NCBI RefSeq assembly: GCF_900109945.1
Contig: NZ_FOBX01000013.1
Span: 62,001-126,000 of the forward strand
Direction: 5' to 3'
DNA length: 64,000 bases
Source: Bradyrhizobium sp. OK095
GTDB lineage: Bacteria > Pseudomonadota > Alphaproteobacteria > Rhizobiales > Xanthobacteraceae
The notes beneath the pieces are model-generated. The model made no database searches. It was not told where the DNA came from and was given only the letters and a program-made list of their open reading frames with translations. Below are positions 40,063 to 48,742 of the stretch, piece after piece (the first letter of the stretch is position 1; every line of letters begins with the position of its first letter). A program made the position numbers and the translations under genes.

Positions 40063-40906
40063 ACTCCATCGTCGCGCGGAACGGGTGCCCCGGATACACG
40101 CCGACGATGCGGAATTCGCGCGAGAAGAATTTCAGCTCCTCGATCGCAAACGCCAGTCCCTTGTCGTCGGGATGGCCATCGACATCGGCGTAGAACTGCG
40201 TCGCGAAGAAATTGCCGTCGACCATGTAGCTTTCGAGCTTGGTCATGTTGACGCCGTTGGTGGCGAAGCCGCCGAGCGCCTTGTAGAGCGCGGCCGGCAA
40301 GTTGCGCACGCGGAATACAAAAGTCGTCACCAGCGGCCCTGAGCCTTGCGCGGCCCATTTCGGCTCGCGCGCCAGCACCACGAAGCGCGTGGTGTTGTGC
40401 GCCTCGTCCTCGATGTCTTCGGCGAGGATGTCGAGGCCGTAGATCTTTGCGGCGAGACGCGAGGCGATCGCGGCGACGGTCTTGTCCTTGCGCTCGGAGA
40501 TGTCGCGGGCGCTGCCGGCAGTGTCGGCGTGCACGATCGGCTTGATGCCGAGCTTGCGGATGATGCGCCGGCACTGGCCGAGCGCGTGGACATGGCTCTC
40601 GACGCTCTTGATGTCGGAGATCTTGGTCCCCTTCACGGCCATCAGCTGATGGCGGACCGGCAAAAACCATTCGCCGATGATGAAAAGGCCGGAGGCCGGC
40701 AGCAGATGATGGATGTCGGCGACGCGGCCCGCGACCGAGTTCTCGATCGGGATCATGCCGAGATCGGCCTCGCCCGACGAGATCGCCGACAGCGCGTCCT
40801 CGAAGGTAGCGCAGGGCAACGGCTCGGCGTCGGGGTAGGCCTCGACGATGGCGATGTGGGAATTGGCCCCAGGTTCGCCCTGGAATGCGATTTTCATCTT
40901 GCTCAT
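40061..40906 (-). CDS. pheA: Prephenate dehydratase
   Basis: 281 residues. Prephenate dehydratase domain (about 1-180) with KIAFQGEPGANSHIA, LGMIPIENSVAGRV, and the catalytic NTTRF motif near residue 172; C-terminal ACT domain (about 195-270) with LPAALYKALGGFATNGVNMTKLESY. The usual ESRP of the phenylalanine site reads ESYM here, as in other alphaproteobacteria. It converts prephenate to phenylpyruvate. It is downstream of kdsB by 21 bases, so probably cotranscribed. Confidence 0.94.
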   Translation of the reverse strand: MSKMKIAFQGEPGANSHIAIVEAYPDAEPLPCATFEDALSAISSGEADLGMIPIENSVAGRVADIHHLLPASGLFIIGEWFLPVRHQLMAVKGTKISDIKSVESHVHALGQCRRIIRKLGIKPIVHADTAGSARDISERKDKTVAAIASRLAAKIYGLDILAEDIEDEAHNTTRFVVLAREPKWAAQGSGPLVTTFVFRVRNLPAALYKALGGFATNGVNMTKLESYMVDGNFFATQFYADVDGHPDDKGLAFAIEELKFFSREFRIVGVYPGHPFRATME

Positions 40907-40927
40907 GACGGGCCTTGTAACAGCGGC

Positions 40928-41668
40928 TCAGGATTTGGAAAGGAGGCTGCGCGCGGTCTCGAGGTCCGCCGGCGTGTCGACCCCGCGGGGCACGGTATCG
41001 ACGATGGTGAAGTCGATGCGCATGCCGGCCTCCAGCGCTCGGAGCTGCTCGAGCTTCTCCTGCAATTCCAGCGGTGAGGGCGGAAGGGAGACGTAGCGCT
41101 CCAGCGCGGCGCGGCGATAGGCGTAGAGGCCGATATGGTGGTAGCGCGGTCCGTCTCCGGTCGGGGCGGTCGCGCGGGTGAAATAAAGTGCACGCATCCG
41201 CTTACCCCCGAGCGAGGTTCCGATCGCCTTCACGACGCTCGGCGCGAGGTCCTCCTCCTCGGTGTGGATCTGCGAGGCCAGCGTCGCGATGTCCACGGCC
41301 GGATCTTGCAGCGGCGGCAGCACCTCGCGGATATTGTCGATCGTGATGGTCGGGAAATCGCCCTGGAGATTGACCACGATCTCGGCCTTGCGGTCCGGAT
41401 CGAGCTTCTGCATGGCCTCGTGGATGCGGTTCGAGCCGTTGGGATGATCCGGGCGGGTCATCACGGCCTCACCGCCATGGGCTGATACCACCGAGGCGAT
41501 CTCGGCGGTATCGGTTGCGACCGCGACCCGGCCGATGCCGGCGGCCTCGGCGCGGCGCATCACATGCACGATCATCGGCAGGCCCGCGATGTCGGCGAGC
41601 GGCTTGCCGGGCAGGCGGGTGGCGGCCATGCGGGCCGGGATCAGCACCAGGATGCGAGGATCGGTCAT
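40928..41668 (-). CDS. kdsB: 3-deoxy-manno-octulosonate cytidylyltransferase
   Basis: 246 residues from ATG 41668 (frame open to 41818, which runs into the promoter region). LVLIPARMAATRLPGKPLADIAGLPMIVHVMRRA is the nucleotide-binding N-terminus; VVNLQGDFPTI holds the metal-binding Asp; IGLYAYRRAALERYVSLPPSPLEL is diagnostic of KdsB. It makes CMP-Kdo for lipopolysaccharide in the cytosol. Divergent from cycM. Confidence 0.95.
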   Translation of the reverse strand: MTDPRILVLIPARMAATRLPGKPLADIAGLPMIVHVMRRAEAAGIGRVAVATDTAEIASVVSAHGGEAVMTRPDHPNGSNRIHEAMQKLDPDRKAEIVVNLQGDFPTITIDNIREVLPPLQDPAVDIATLASQIHTEEEDLAPSVVKAIGTSLGGKRMRALYFTRATAPTGDGPRYHHIGLYAYRRAALERYVSLPPSPLELQEKLEQLRALEAGMRIDFTIVDTVPRGVDTPADLETARSLLSKS

Positions 41669-41901
41669 GAGGTTCGAAGGTTCGGGTTCAAGGGCCTGGA
41701 AACGGGAGGTTTTCCGCGTCGAGAAATGGGGTGGGGACGGGTTCGAAGCCGGGTCGCTTATACGGGTTGCCAGACCCCGGGCAAACCGATATCTCAATGG
41801 CAAAACTCGGGGAAACAAGAAGGAACGTTTGATTCTCTGAGGCTCGTCCTGGCGGCCGCTTGGCCGCTATTTCCTTACTGCGGTGTGGGGCCTGGCCGGA
41901 A

Positions 41902-42456
41902 ATGGACTCTTTCGAACTCAACAAGATTCTCGGTGCCGTGCTCGGCACCTGTCTCATCCTGCTGGTGACAAGCTTCACCGCCCAGGCGCTATTCTCGCCC
42001 AAGATGCCGGAAAAGCCGGGCTTCGAGATCGCCGTGAAGGAAACGGCTGGCGACAAGGAAGGTGGCGCGGCCGCCGCTGCGCCCTCCGAGCCGATCGAAA
42101 AGCTGCTCCAGACCGCATCCGTCGAGAAGGGCGCTTCCGCCGCCAAGAAGTGCGGCGCCTGCCACACCTTCGAAAAGGGCGGCCCGAACCGCGTCGGTCC
42201 GAACCTCTTCGGCATTGTCGGCGACCATGTCGGCGAAGGCCGTGGCGGCTTCAACTTCTCGGCCGCGATGAAGGGCAAGGGCGGCGCCTGGGACTTCGAT
42301 GCGCTCAACAAGTTCATCGCCAGCCCGAAGGCCGCTGTCCCCGGCACCGCGATGGGCTTTGCCGGCATCCCGAAAGACAGCGAGCGCGCCGACGTCATTG
42401 CCTATCTGAACAGCCTCTCCGACAGCCCGAAGCCGCTGCCCACCGCGGCGAAGTAA
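41902..42456 (+). CDS. cycM: Membrane-anchored cytochrome c
   Basis: 184 residues, the length of CycM of Bradyrhizobium. Uncleaved N-terminal anchor (residues 8-30), an Ala/Gly-rich linker, heme motif CGACH at 84-88, GPNLFGIVG, and a methionine ligand M151 in GTAMGFAG. It carries electrons from the bc1 complex to the aa3-type terminal oxidase at the outer face of the inner membrane. Followed by a strong hairpin at 42484-42507. Confidence 0.93.
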   Translation: MDSFELNKILGAVLGTCLILLVTSFTAQALFSPKMPEKPGFEIAVKETAGDKEGGAAAAAPSEPIEKLLQTASVEKGASAAKKCGACHTFEKGGPNRVGPNLFGIVGDHVGEGRGGFNFSAAMKGKGGAWDFDALNKFIASPKAAVPGTAMGFAGIPKDSERADVIAYLNSLSDSPKPLPTAAK

Positions 42457-42483
42457 GGCCTCAACATCACGTCTTGGAATATG

Positions 42484-42513
42484 CGGCCAGGCTGAAAAGC
42501 CTGGCCGTTTCGT
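42484..42513 (+). terminator. Terminator after cycM
   Basis: CGGCCAGGCT-GAAA-AGCCTGGCCG: a 10-bp perfect stem with a GNRA-type GAAA loop, followed by TTTCGTT, 27 bases after the cycM stop. Confidence 0.85.
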
Positions 42514-42666
42514 TATCCCGGCCTCGTGATGAAATTATCGGGGCGTTTGGCCGCATCCAAGGGGCGTCCGGCCTTCCAAGATGAGGAAAAAGCAACATAT
42601 TCCGTCGAAACCTCGCCTATATTGGGACCTTAAAGGAGTAGCCTCCTTCAAGACAGGAATGTTGAT

Positions 42667-44562
42667 TTGGCCATTACCCGACGCGATCTCCTGCTCACCG
42701 GCACTGCCGCCGCAGCGCTCCCCGCTCTTGGTTCCGTAGCGGGCGTCCCCGTCATCGGCACGGCCGCGGCGCAGTCGGCGGGAGAGCTGCCCTGGCGGCA
42801 CGCGCTGTCGCTGTTCGGCGACATCAAATACCCCGCCGACTTCAAGCGCTTCGACTACGTCAATCCGGATGCGCCCAAGGGCGGTGTCGCGCGGCTGATC
42901 TCGATCGGGACGTTCGACAATTTCAATCTCGCGGTCGCCGGCATCAAAGGTAGCATCGCCCCGGCCGCGGCGATGATCTACGAGACGCTGATGACCCGGT
43001 CGCAGGACGAGGTCGCGACTGAATATGGCGAACTCGCCGAATCCGCCCAACATCCGGATGACTTCTCCTGGGTGATCTATCGTCTGCGCAAGGAAGCGCG
43101 CTGGCACGACGGCAAGCCGGTGACGCCCGAGGACGTCATCTTCTCGCTGGAGACGTTCAAGCAGCAGAGCCCTATGTATGCGTCCTACTACCGCCATGTG
43201 ACGAAGGCGGAGAAGGTCGGGGAGCGTGATGTCAAGTTCAGCTTCGACGGGCCGGGCAACCGGGAATTGCCGACCATCGTCGGCGAATTGACCGTGCTGC
43301 CGAAACATTGGTGGGAAGGCACCGACGCCCAGGGCCGCAAGCGCGATGTCGGCGCGACCACGCTGGAGATGCCGCTGGGCTCCGGCCCGTACCGGATCAA
43401 GGAATTCGTGGCGGGGCGTTCGATCAAGCTCGAACGGGTGAAGGATCATTGGGGCGCCAACGTGCCGAGCCAGATCGGTACCAACAATTTCGACGAGCTG
43501 CGTTTCGAGTTCTTCCGCGACAACCAGGTCGCGCTGGAGGCGTTCAAGGCTGACCAGGCCGACTGGATCGCGGAAAACTCCGCCAAGCAGTGGGCGACGG
43601 CCTATGACTTCCCGGCGGTCGCCGAGAAGCGGGTGATCAAGGAAGAATTTCCGATCAACGATTCCGGCCGCATGCAGGCCTTCGTCGTCAACATCAGGCG
43701 TCCCCAGTTCAAGGACGCGCGGGTGCGGCGCGCCTTCAACTATGCCTTCGACTTCGAGGAGATGAACAAGCAGCTGTTCTTCAGCCAGTACAAGCGGATC
43801 AACAGCTATTTTGAAGGCACGGAACTCGCTGCGACAGGTCTGCCGCAGGGTGAGGAGTTGCAGATCCTCGAAACCGTCAAGGACAAGGTGCCGCCGGAAG
43901 TCTTCACCACGCCATACCAGAGCCCCGTCGGCGGCAATCCTGAAGCCGTACGCGCCAATCTCCGCGAGGCTGCAAAGTTGCTGAAAGAGGCCGGCTTCGA
44001 GGTGCGGGACCACAAGCTGGTCGATGCCTCGGGTAAGGTTCTGACGGTCGAAATCCTGGTGCAGGATCCCTCGTCCGAGCGCATCGCGCTGTTCTACAAG
44101 CCCTCATTGGAGCGGATCGGCGTCAACACGTCGGTTCGCGTGGTGGATGACGCGCAATACCAGAACCGGCTGCGCAGCTTCGACTTCGACATGATCATTG
44201 ATCAGTGGGGCGAGTCGCTCTCGCCGGGTAACGAGCAGCGCGAGTTTTGGGGCTCGCAGACCGCTGATGTGCCGGGCGCGCGCAACACCATCGGCATCAA
44301 AAATCCGGCTGTCGATGCCCTGATCGAGAAGGTGATCTTCGCAAAAGACCGCGCTGGTCTTGTCGCCGCGACCCGTGCGCTCGACCGCGTGCTGCTGTGG
44401 AATTTCTACGTGGTGCCCCAGTTCACCTATCCATTCGCACGCTATGCCCGCTGGGACCGCTTCAGCCACGCCGAGCCGATGCCGAAATACGGCCGGTCGG
44501 GCCTGCCGACATTGTGGTGGTACGACGCCGAAAAAGCTGCGCGTATCGGGAAACGATCTTGA
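42667..44562 (+). CDS. Extracellular solute-binding protein, YejA-like, paralogue 1
   Basis: 631 residues starting at TTG 42667 (MAITRRDLLLTG), a twin-arginine-type signal ending near TAAAQS. SBP_bac_5 fold: LFGDIKYPADFKRFDYVNPDAPKGG, RWHDGKPVTPEDVIFSLET, LGSGPYRIKEF, ARVRRAFNYAFDFEEMNKQLFF. This HALSLFGD..DYVNPDAPKGG opening is typical of YejA-type receptors for microcin C/oligopeptides. It is upstream of a second receptor (15 bases) and yejBEF-like genes, one operon. Confidence 0.9.
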   Translation: MAITRRDLLLTGTAAAALPALGSVAGVPVIGTAAAQSAGELPWRHALSLFGDIKYPADFKRFDYVNPDAPKGGVARLISIGTFDNFNLAVAGIKGSIAPAAAMIYETLMTRSQDEVATEYGELAESAQHPDDFSWVIYRLRKEARWHDGKPVTPEDVIFSLETFKQQSPMYASYYRHVTKAEKVGERDVKFSFDGPGNRELPTIVGELTVLPKHWWEGTDAQGRKRDVGATTLEMPLGSGPYRIKEFVAGRSIKLERVKDHWGANVPSQIGTNNFDELRFEFFRDNQVALEAFKADQADWIAENSAKQWATAYDFPAVAEKRVIKEEFPINDSGRMQAFVVNIRRPQFKDARVRRAFNYAFDFEEMNKQLFFSQYKRINSYFEGTELAATGLPQGEELQILETVKDKVPPEVFTTPYQSPVGGNPEAVRANLREAAKLLKEAGFEVRDHKLVDASGKVLTVEILVQDPSSERIALFYKPSLERIGVNTSVRVVDDAQYQNRLRSFDFDMIIDQWGESLSPGNEQREFWGSQTADVPGARNTIGIKNPAVDALIEKVIFAKDRAGLVAATRALDRVLLWNFYVVPQFTYPFARYARWDRFSHAEPMPKYGRSGLPTLWWYDAEKAARIGKRS

Positions 44563-44576
44563 GAAAGCAATCGCGG

Positions 44577-46448
44577 ATGGCGCAGCTTTCACGCCGGCAT
44601 GTGCTGGCCCTGGGTGCCGGCGGCGCGCTCAGCGCCGCCCTGTCGCGCGGCGCGGCGGCGTCGGAAGGGCCGGCCGAGGCGCACGGCATCTCGGCGTTCG
44701 GCGATCTCAAATATCCCGCCGACTTCCACCATTTCGACTACGTCAATGTCGGTGCGCCGAAGGGCGGTGCGTTCTCGCTGATTCCGTCGGTGCGGGCCTA
44801 CAACCAGTCCTATTTCACGTTTTCTTCGCTCAACGCCTATATCCTGAAAGGCGAGGGCGCACAGGGCATGGACATGACCTTCGCGCCGTTGATGGTGCGC
44901 GCCAATGATGAGCCCGACGCGATGTACGGGCTTGCGGCGAAATCGGTGCGGATTTCGCCGGACAAGCTAACCTACACCTTCGCGATGCGCCCCGAGGCCC
45001 GCTTCCACGATGGCTCCAGGCTTACCGCGCATGACGTTGTCTTCTCGCTCACCGCGCTGAAGGAGAAGGGCCACCCGCTGATCGTCGTGCAGCTCCGCGA
45101 TTTCGTGAAGGCCGAGGCGCTCGACGATGCCACCGCGGTCGTCACCTTCGCGCCGAACCGCGCACGCGACGTGCCGCTCTATGTCGCGAGCCTACCGATC
45201 TTCTCGAAAGCGTATTACGCCACGCGCGCCTTCGATGAATCGACGCTCGATACGCCGGTGGGCTCCGGCCCGTACAAGGTCGGCAGGTTCGAGGTCAACC
45301 GCTACATCGAATACGAGCGCGTCAAGGACTGGTGGGGCGCCGACTTGCCGGTCTGCCGCGGCAGCTACAATTTCGACATGGTGCGCTACGAGTTCTACCG
45401 CGACCGCGACGTCGCCTTCGAAGGTTTCACCGGAAAGAATTATCTGTTCCGCGAGGAGCTCACGTCGCGCATCTGGGCGACGCGATACGATTTCCCGGCA
45501 ATCAAGGACGGTCGCGTCAAGCGGGAGCAGCTGCCTGACGAAACCCCGTCAGGCGCGCAGGGCTGGTTCATAAATCTTCGCCGCGACAAGTTCAGGGATC
45601 CGCGCGTGCGGGAGGCGCTGATCTACGCCTTCGATTTCGAGTGGACCAACAAGTCGATCATGTACGGCGCCTATGCGCGCACACACTCGCCGTTCCAGAA
45701 TTCCGACATGATGGTCTCCGGGCCGCCCTCGCCTGAAGAGCTCGCGTTGCTCGAGCCGTTCCGCGGCAAGGTGCCCGACGAAGTGTTCGGCCAGCCTTTC
45801 GTGCCGCCGGTGTCGGATGGCTCAGGACAGGACCGCGCCCTGCTGCGCAAGGCGAGCGAGCTGCTCAACGAAACCGGCTACGTCATCAAGGACCGCAAGC
45901 GGGTGCTGCCCAATGGCGAGCCCTTCACGATCGAATTCCTGAACGACGAGCAATCGATCCAGCCGCATCATGGGCCTTATTTGAAGAACCTCGCGACGCT
46001 CGGCATCGACGCGACCTTCCGTCTTGTCGATGCCGTGCAGTACCGCGCGCGGCTCGAGGATTTCGATTTCGATATGACGATCGAGCGGTTTTCGATGTCG
46101 GCCACGCCTGGCGATGCCATGCGAGCGTTCTTCTCCTCGCAGGCGGCCAAGACCAAGGGCTCGTACAATCTCGCCGGCATCTCCGATCCGATCATCGACG
46201 CGTTGATCGACAAGATCATTGCCGCCCAGACCAGGGCGGAGCTGACCACAGCCTGCCGGGCGTTCGACCGGGTGTTCCGGGCCGGGCGCTACTGGGTGCC
46301 GCAATGGTACGCGAACTTCCATCGCGTGGCCTATTGGGACCAGTTCAGCCATCCCGACAAGCCGCCGAAATATGCGCAAGGCGTCGGCGCGCCGGAGAAC
46401 TGGTGGTTCGACGCCGCCAAGGCGGCCAAGCTCGAGCAGGCGAAATAA
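44577..46448 (+). CDS. Extracellular solute-binding protein, YejA-like, paralogue 2
   Basis: 623 residues from ATG 44577; TTG 44559, overlapping the preceding stop (TTGA), would add six. Signal MAQLSRRHVLALGAGGALS has a twin-arginine pair. Mature part: ISAFGDLKYPADFHHFDYVNVGAPKGG and SGPYKVGRFEVNRYIEYER, the same fold as the preceding gene but clearly diverged. Two receptors for one yejBEF-type importer suggest a widened peptide range. Confidence 0.9.
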   Translation: MAQLSRRHVLALGAGGALSAALSRGAAASEGPAEAHGISAFGDLKYPADFHHFDYVNVGAPKGGAFSLIPSVRAYNQSYFTFSSLNAYILKGEGAQGMDMTFAPLMVRANDEPDAMYGLAAKSVRISPDKLTYTFAMRPEARFHDGSRLTAHDVVFSLTALKEKGHPLIVVQLRDFVKAEALDDATAVVTFAPNRARDVPLYVASLPIFSKAYYATRAFDESTLDTPVGSGPYKVGRFEVNRYIEYERVKDWWGADLPVCRGSYNFDMVRYEFYRDRDVAFEGFTGKNYLFREELTSRIWATRYDFPAIKDGRVKREQLPDETPSGAQGWFINLRRDKFRDPRVREALIYAFDFEWTNKSIMYGAYARTHSPFQNSDMMVSGPPSPEELALLEPFRGKVPDEVFGQPFVPPVSDGSGQDRALLRKASELLNETGYVIKDRKRVLPNGEPFTIEFLNDEQSIQPHHGPYLKNLATLGIDATFRLVDAVQYRARLEDFDFDMTIERFSMSATPGDAMRAFFSSQAAKTKGSYNLAGISDPIIDALIDKIIAAQTRAELTTACRAFDRVFRAGRYWVPQWYANFHRVAYWDQFSHPDKPPKYAQGVGAPENWWFDAAKAAKLEQAK

Positions 46449-46450
46449 TC

Positions 46451-47560
46451 ATGAGCGCGTATATCGCCCGCCGCATCCTTCTGATGATTCCGACTTTGCT
46501 CGGGATTCTCTTCGTCTCCTTTGTCGTCGTGCAGTTCGCGCCGGGCGGCCCGGTCGAGCGCGTGATCGCGCAACTCTCGGGCGCCGACACCGGCGGCAGC
46601 TCGCGTATCTCGGGCGGCGGAGATTTTGCGCAGCGCGCGCCCGGCCAGTTGGGCGCCGGTGGCGATGCCGTCAGCTCCAAATATCGCGGTGCGCAGGGGC
46701 TCGACCCCGACTTCATCAAGAAGCTGGAGAAGCAATTCGGATTCGACAAGCCGGCACCGGAGCGCTTCGCGCTGATGGTGTGGAATTTCGCCCGCTTCGA
46801 TTTCGGCAGCAGCTATTTTCGCGATGTCAGCGTGCTCCAGCTGGTCAAGGAGAAGCTGCCGGTCTCGATCTCGCTCGGCATCTGGCTGACGCTCCTGACC
46901 TATTTGATCTCGATACCGCTCGGCATCCGCAAGGCGGTCAAGGACGGCACGCGCTTCGACACCTGGACGTCGAGCGTACTCGTGCTTGGCTATGCGATAC
47001 CCGGCTTCCTGTTCGCGATCCTGCTGATCATTCTGTTTGCCGGGGGCTCGTTCTTCAACTGGTTTCCGCTGCGCGGGTTGACGTCGGACGGCTGGTCGCA
47101 ATTCCCCTGGTACTGGAAGATCATCGATTACTTCTGGCATTTGACGCTGCCGCTGATCGCGATGGGGCTCGGCGCCTTCACCACCATGACGTTCCTGACC
47201 AAGAACTCGTTTCTGGACGAGATCCGCAAGCAATACGTGATGACCGCGCGTGCGAAAGGCTGCAGCGAGAATCGGGTGCTCTACGGCCACGTCTTCCGCA
47301 ACGCCATGCTGATTGTCATCGCAGGCTTTCCCAGCACCTTCATCCACGCCTTCTTCTCGGGCTCGCTTCTGATCGAGACCATCTTCACGCTGGACGGGCT
47401 CGGACTGCTCAGTTTCGAGAGCGTTCTCAACCGCGACTACCCCGTGGTGTTCGGCACGCTCTTCATCTTTTCGCTCGTCGGTCTCGTGGTCAACCTCATC
47501 TCGGATCTCACCTACATGTGGATCGATCCGCGGATCGATTTCGAGGCACGGGAGGTCTGA
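46451..47560 (+). CDS. yejB: ABC transporter permease (YejB-type)
   Basis: 369 residues from ATG 46451, 2 bases after the receptor stop. N-terminal MSAYIARRILLMIPTLLGILFVSF and a long periplasmic loop (about 40-130) as in YejB, then six-helix DppB-like core with the EAA loop (KQYVMTARAKGCSENRVLYGHVFRNA). It is half of the importer channel for microcin C or oligopeptides. The stop overlaps the next start (TGATG). Confidence 0.93.
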   Translation: MSAYIARRILLMIPTLLGILFVSFVVVQFAPGGPVERVIAQLSGADTGGSSRISGGGDFAQRAPGQLGAGGDAVSSKYRGAQGLDPDFIKKLEKQFGFDKPAPERFALMVWNFARFDFGSSYFRDVSVLQLVKEKLPVSISLGIWLTLLTYLISIPLGIRKAVKDGTRFDTWTSSVLVLGYAIPGFLFAILLIILFAGGSFFNWFPLRGLTSDGWSQFPWYWKIIDYFWHLTLPLIAMGLGAFTTMTFLTKNSFLDEIRKQYVMTARAKGCSENRVLYGHVFRNAMLIVIAGFPSTFIHAFFSGSLLIETIFTLDGLGLLSFESVLNRDYPVVFGTLFIFSLVGLVVNLISDLTYMWIDPRIDFEAREV

Positions 47561-48738
47561 TGACGCTGACTGCCCCCACCCCGATCGAGACCACCGCGAA
47601 GTCGCCGCTCGGCGATGCCGTGCCGATCACGCGCAAGCCGTTCGTGCCATCGCCGCTCAACAGGCGGCGCTGGCAGAATTTCAAGGCGAACGGGCGCGGC
47701 TACTGGTCGCTCTGGATCTTCATGATCCTGTTCGTGGTGTCGCTTTTCGCCGAGCTGATCGCCAATGATCGGCCGTTCCTGGTCAAATATGACGGCCATC
47801 TCTACTGGACGGCCTTCGTCACCTATTCGGAGACGACCTTCGGTGGCGACTTTGAAACGGCGGCTGACTACCGCGATCCCTATTTGCAGAAGCTGATCAA
47901 GGACAAGGGCGGCAGCGTGGTCTGGCCGCTGATCCGCTACTCCTACGGCACCCACAATCTCGATCTGCCGACGCCCGCGCCGTCGCCGCCGACCTGGATG
48001 CTGACGGAAGCGCAGTGCAAATCCGTTGTCGAGAAGAAAGGCCTGAAGAGCTGCCGGGACCTCGAATACAACTGGCTCGGTACTGACGATCAAGGCCGCG
48101 ACGTGGTTGCGCGCCTGATCTACGGTTTCCGCATCTCCGTGCTGTTCGGCCTCTGCCTGACCATCGTCTCCTCCGTCGTCGGCATCGCCGCCGGCGCGGT
48201 GCAGGGTTATTTCGGCGGCTGGGTCGACCTGTTATTCCAGCGTTTCATCGAGATATGGACTGCAATCCCGTCGCTCTATCTGCTGCTGATCCTGTCGTCG
48301 GTGCTCGTGCCGGGCTTCTTCGTGCTGCTCGGCATCCTGCTCCTGTTTTCCTGGGTGTCGCTGGTCGGCCTGGTGCGGGCTGAATTTTTGCGCGGTCGCA
48401 ATTTCGAGTACATCCAGGCGGCGCGGGCGCTCGGCGTGTCGAACGCCGTGATCATGTTCAGGCATTTGTTGCCAAACGCCATGGTTGCGACAATGACGTT
48501 CCTGCCGTTCATCGTGTCCTCGTCGGTGATGACGCTGACGGCCCTCGACTTCCTGGGCTTCGGGTTGCCGCCCGGCTCGCCGTCGCTCGGCGAGCTGCTG
48601 TCGCAGGCCAAGTCTAACGTCCAGGCACCTTGGCTTGGCTTTTCCGGATTCTTCTCGGTCGCGATCATGCTGTCGCTGCTGATCTTCATCGGCGAAGCCG
48701 TGCGCGACGCCTTCGATCCGCGCAAGACGTTCAGGTAA
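47560..48738 (+). CDS. yejE: ABC transporter permease (YejE-type)
   Basis: 392 residues from ATG 47560, overlapping the yejB stop by one base, with GGAGGT upstream. It has the YejE-specific extended N-terminal loop (ANDRPFLVKYDGHLYWTAFV, DQGRDVVARLIYGFRISVLFG) and the EAA loop FEYIQAARALGVSNAVIMFRHLLPNA. It pairs with YejB in the inner membrane. Confidence 0.93.
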   Translation: MTLTAPTPIETTAKSPLGDAVPITRKPFVPSPLNRRRWQNFKANGRGYWSLWIFMILFVVSLFAELIANDRPFLVKYDGHLYWTAFVTYSETTFGGDFETAADYRDPYLQKLIKDKGGSVVWPLIRYSYGTHNLDLPTPAPSPPTWMLTEAQCKSVVEKKGLKSCRDLEYNWLGTDDQGRDVVARLIYGFRISVLFGLCLTIVSSVVGIAAGAVQGYFGGWVDLLFQRFIEIWTAIPSLYLLLILSSVLVPGFFVLLGILLLFSWVSLVGLVRAEFLRGRNFEYIQAARALGVSNAVIMFRHLLPNAMVATMTFLPFIVSSSVMTLTALDFLGFGLPPGSPSLGELLSQAKSNVQAPWLGFSGFFSVAIMLSLLIFIGEAVRDAFDPRKTFR

Positions 48739-48742
48739 GCCA

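Noticed and set aside
42535..44013. 492-codon minus-strand frame opposite the YejA-like receptor
   Set aside because: No family features; the plus-strand product matches SBP_bac_5.
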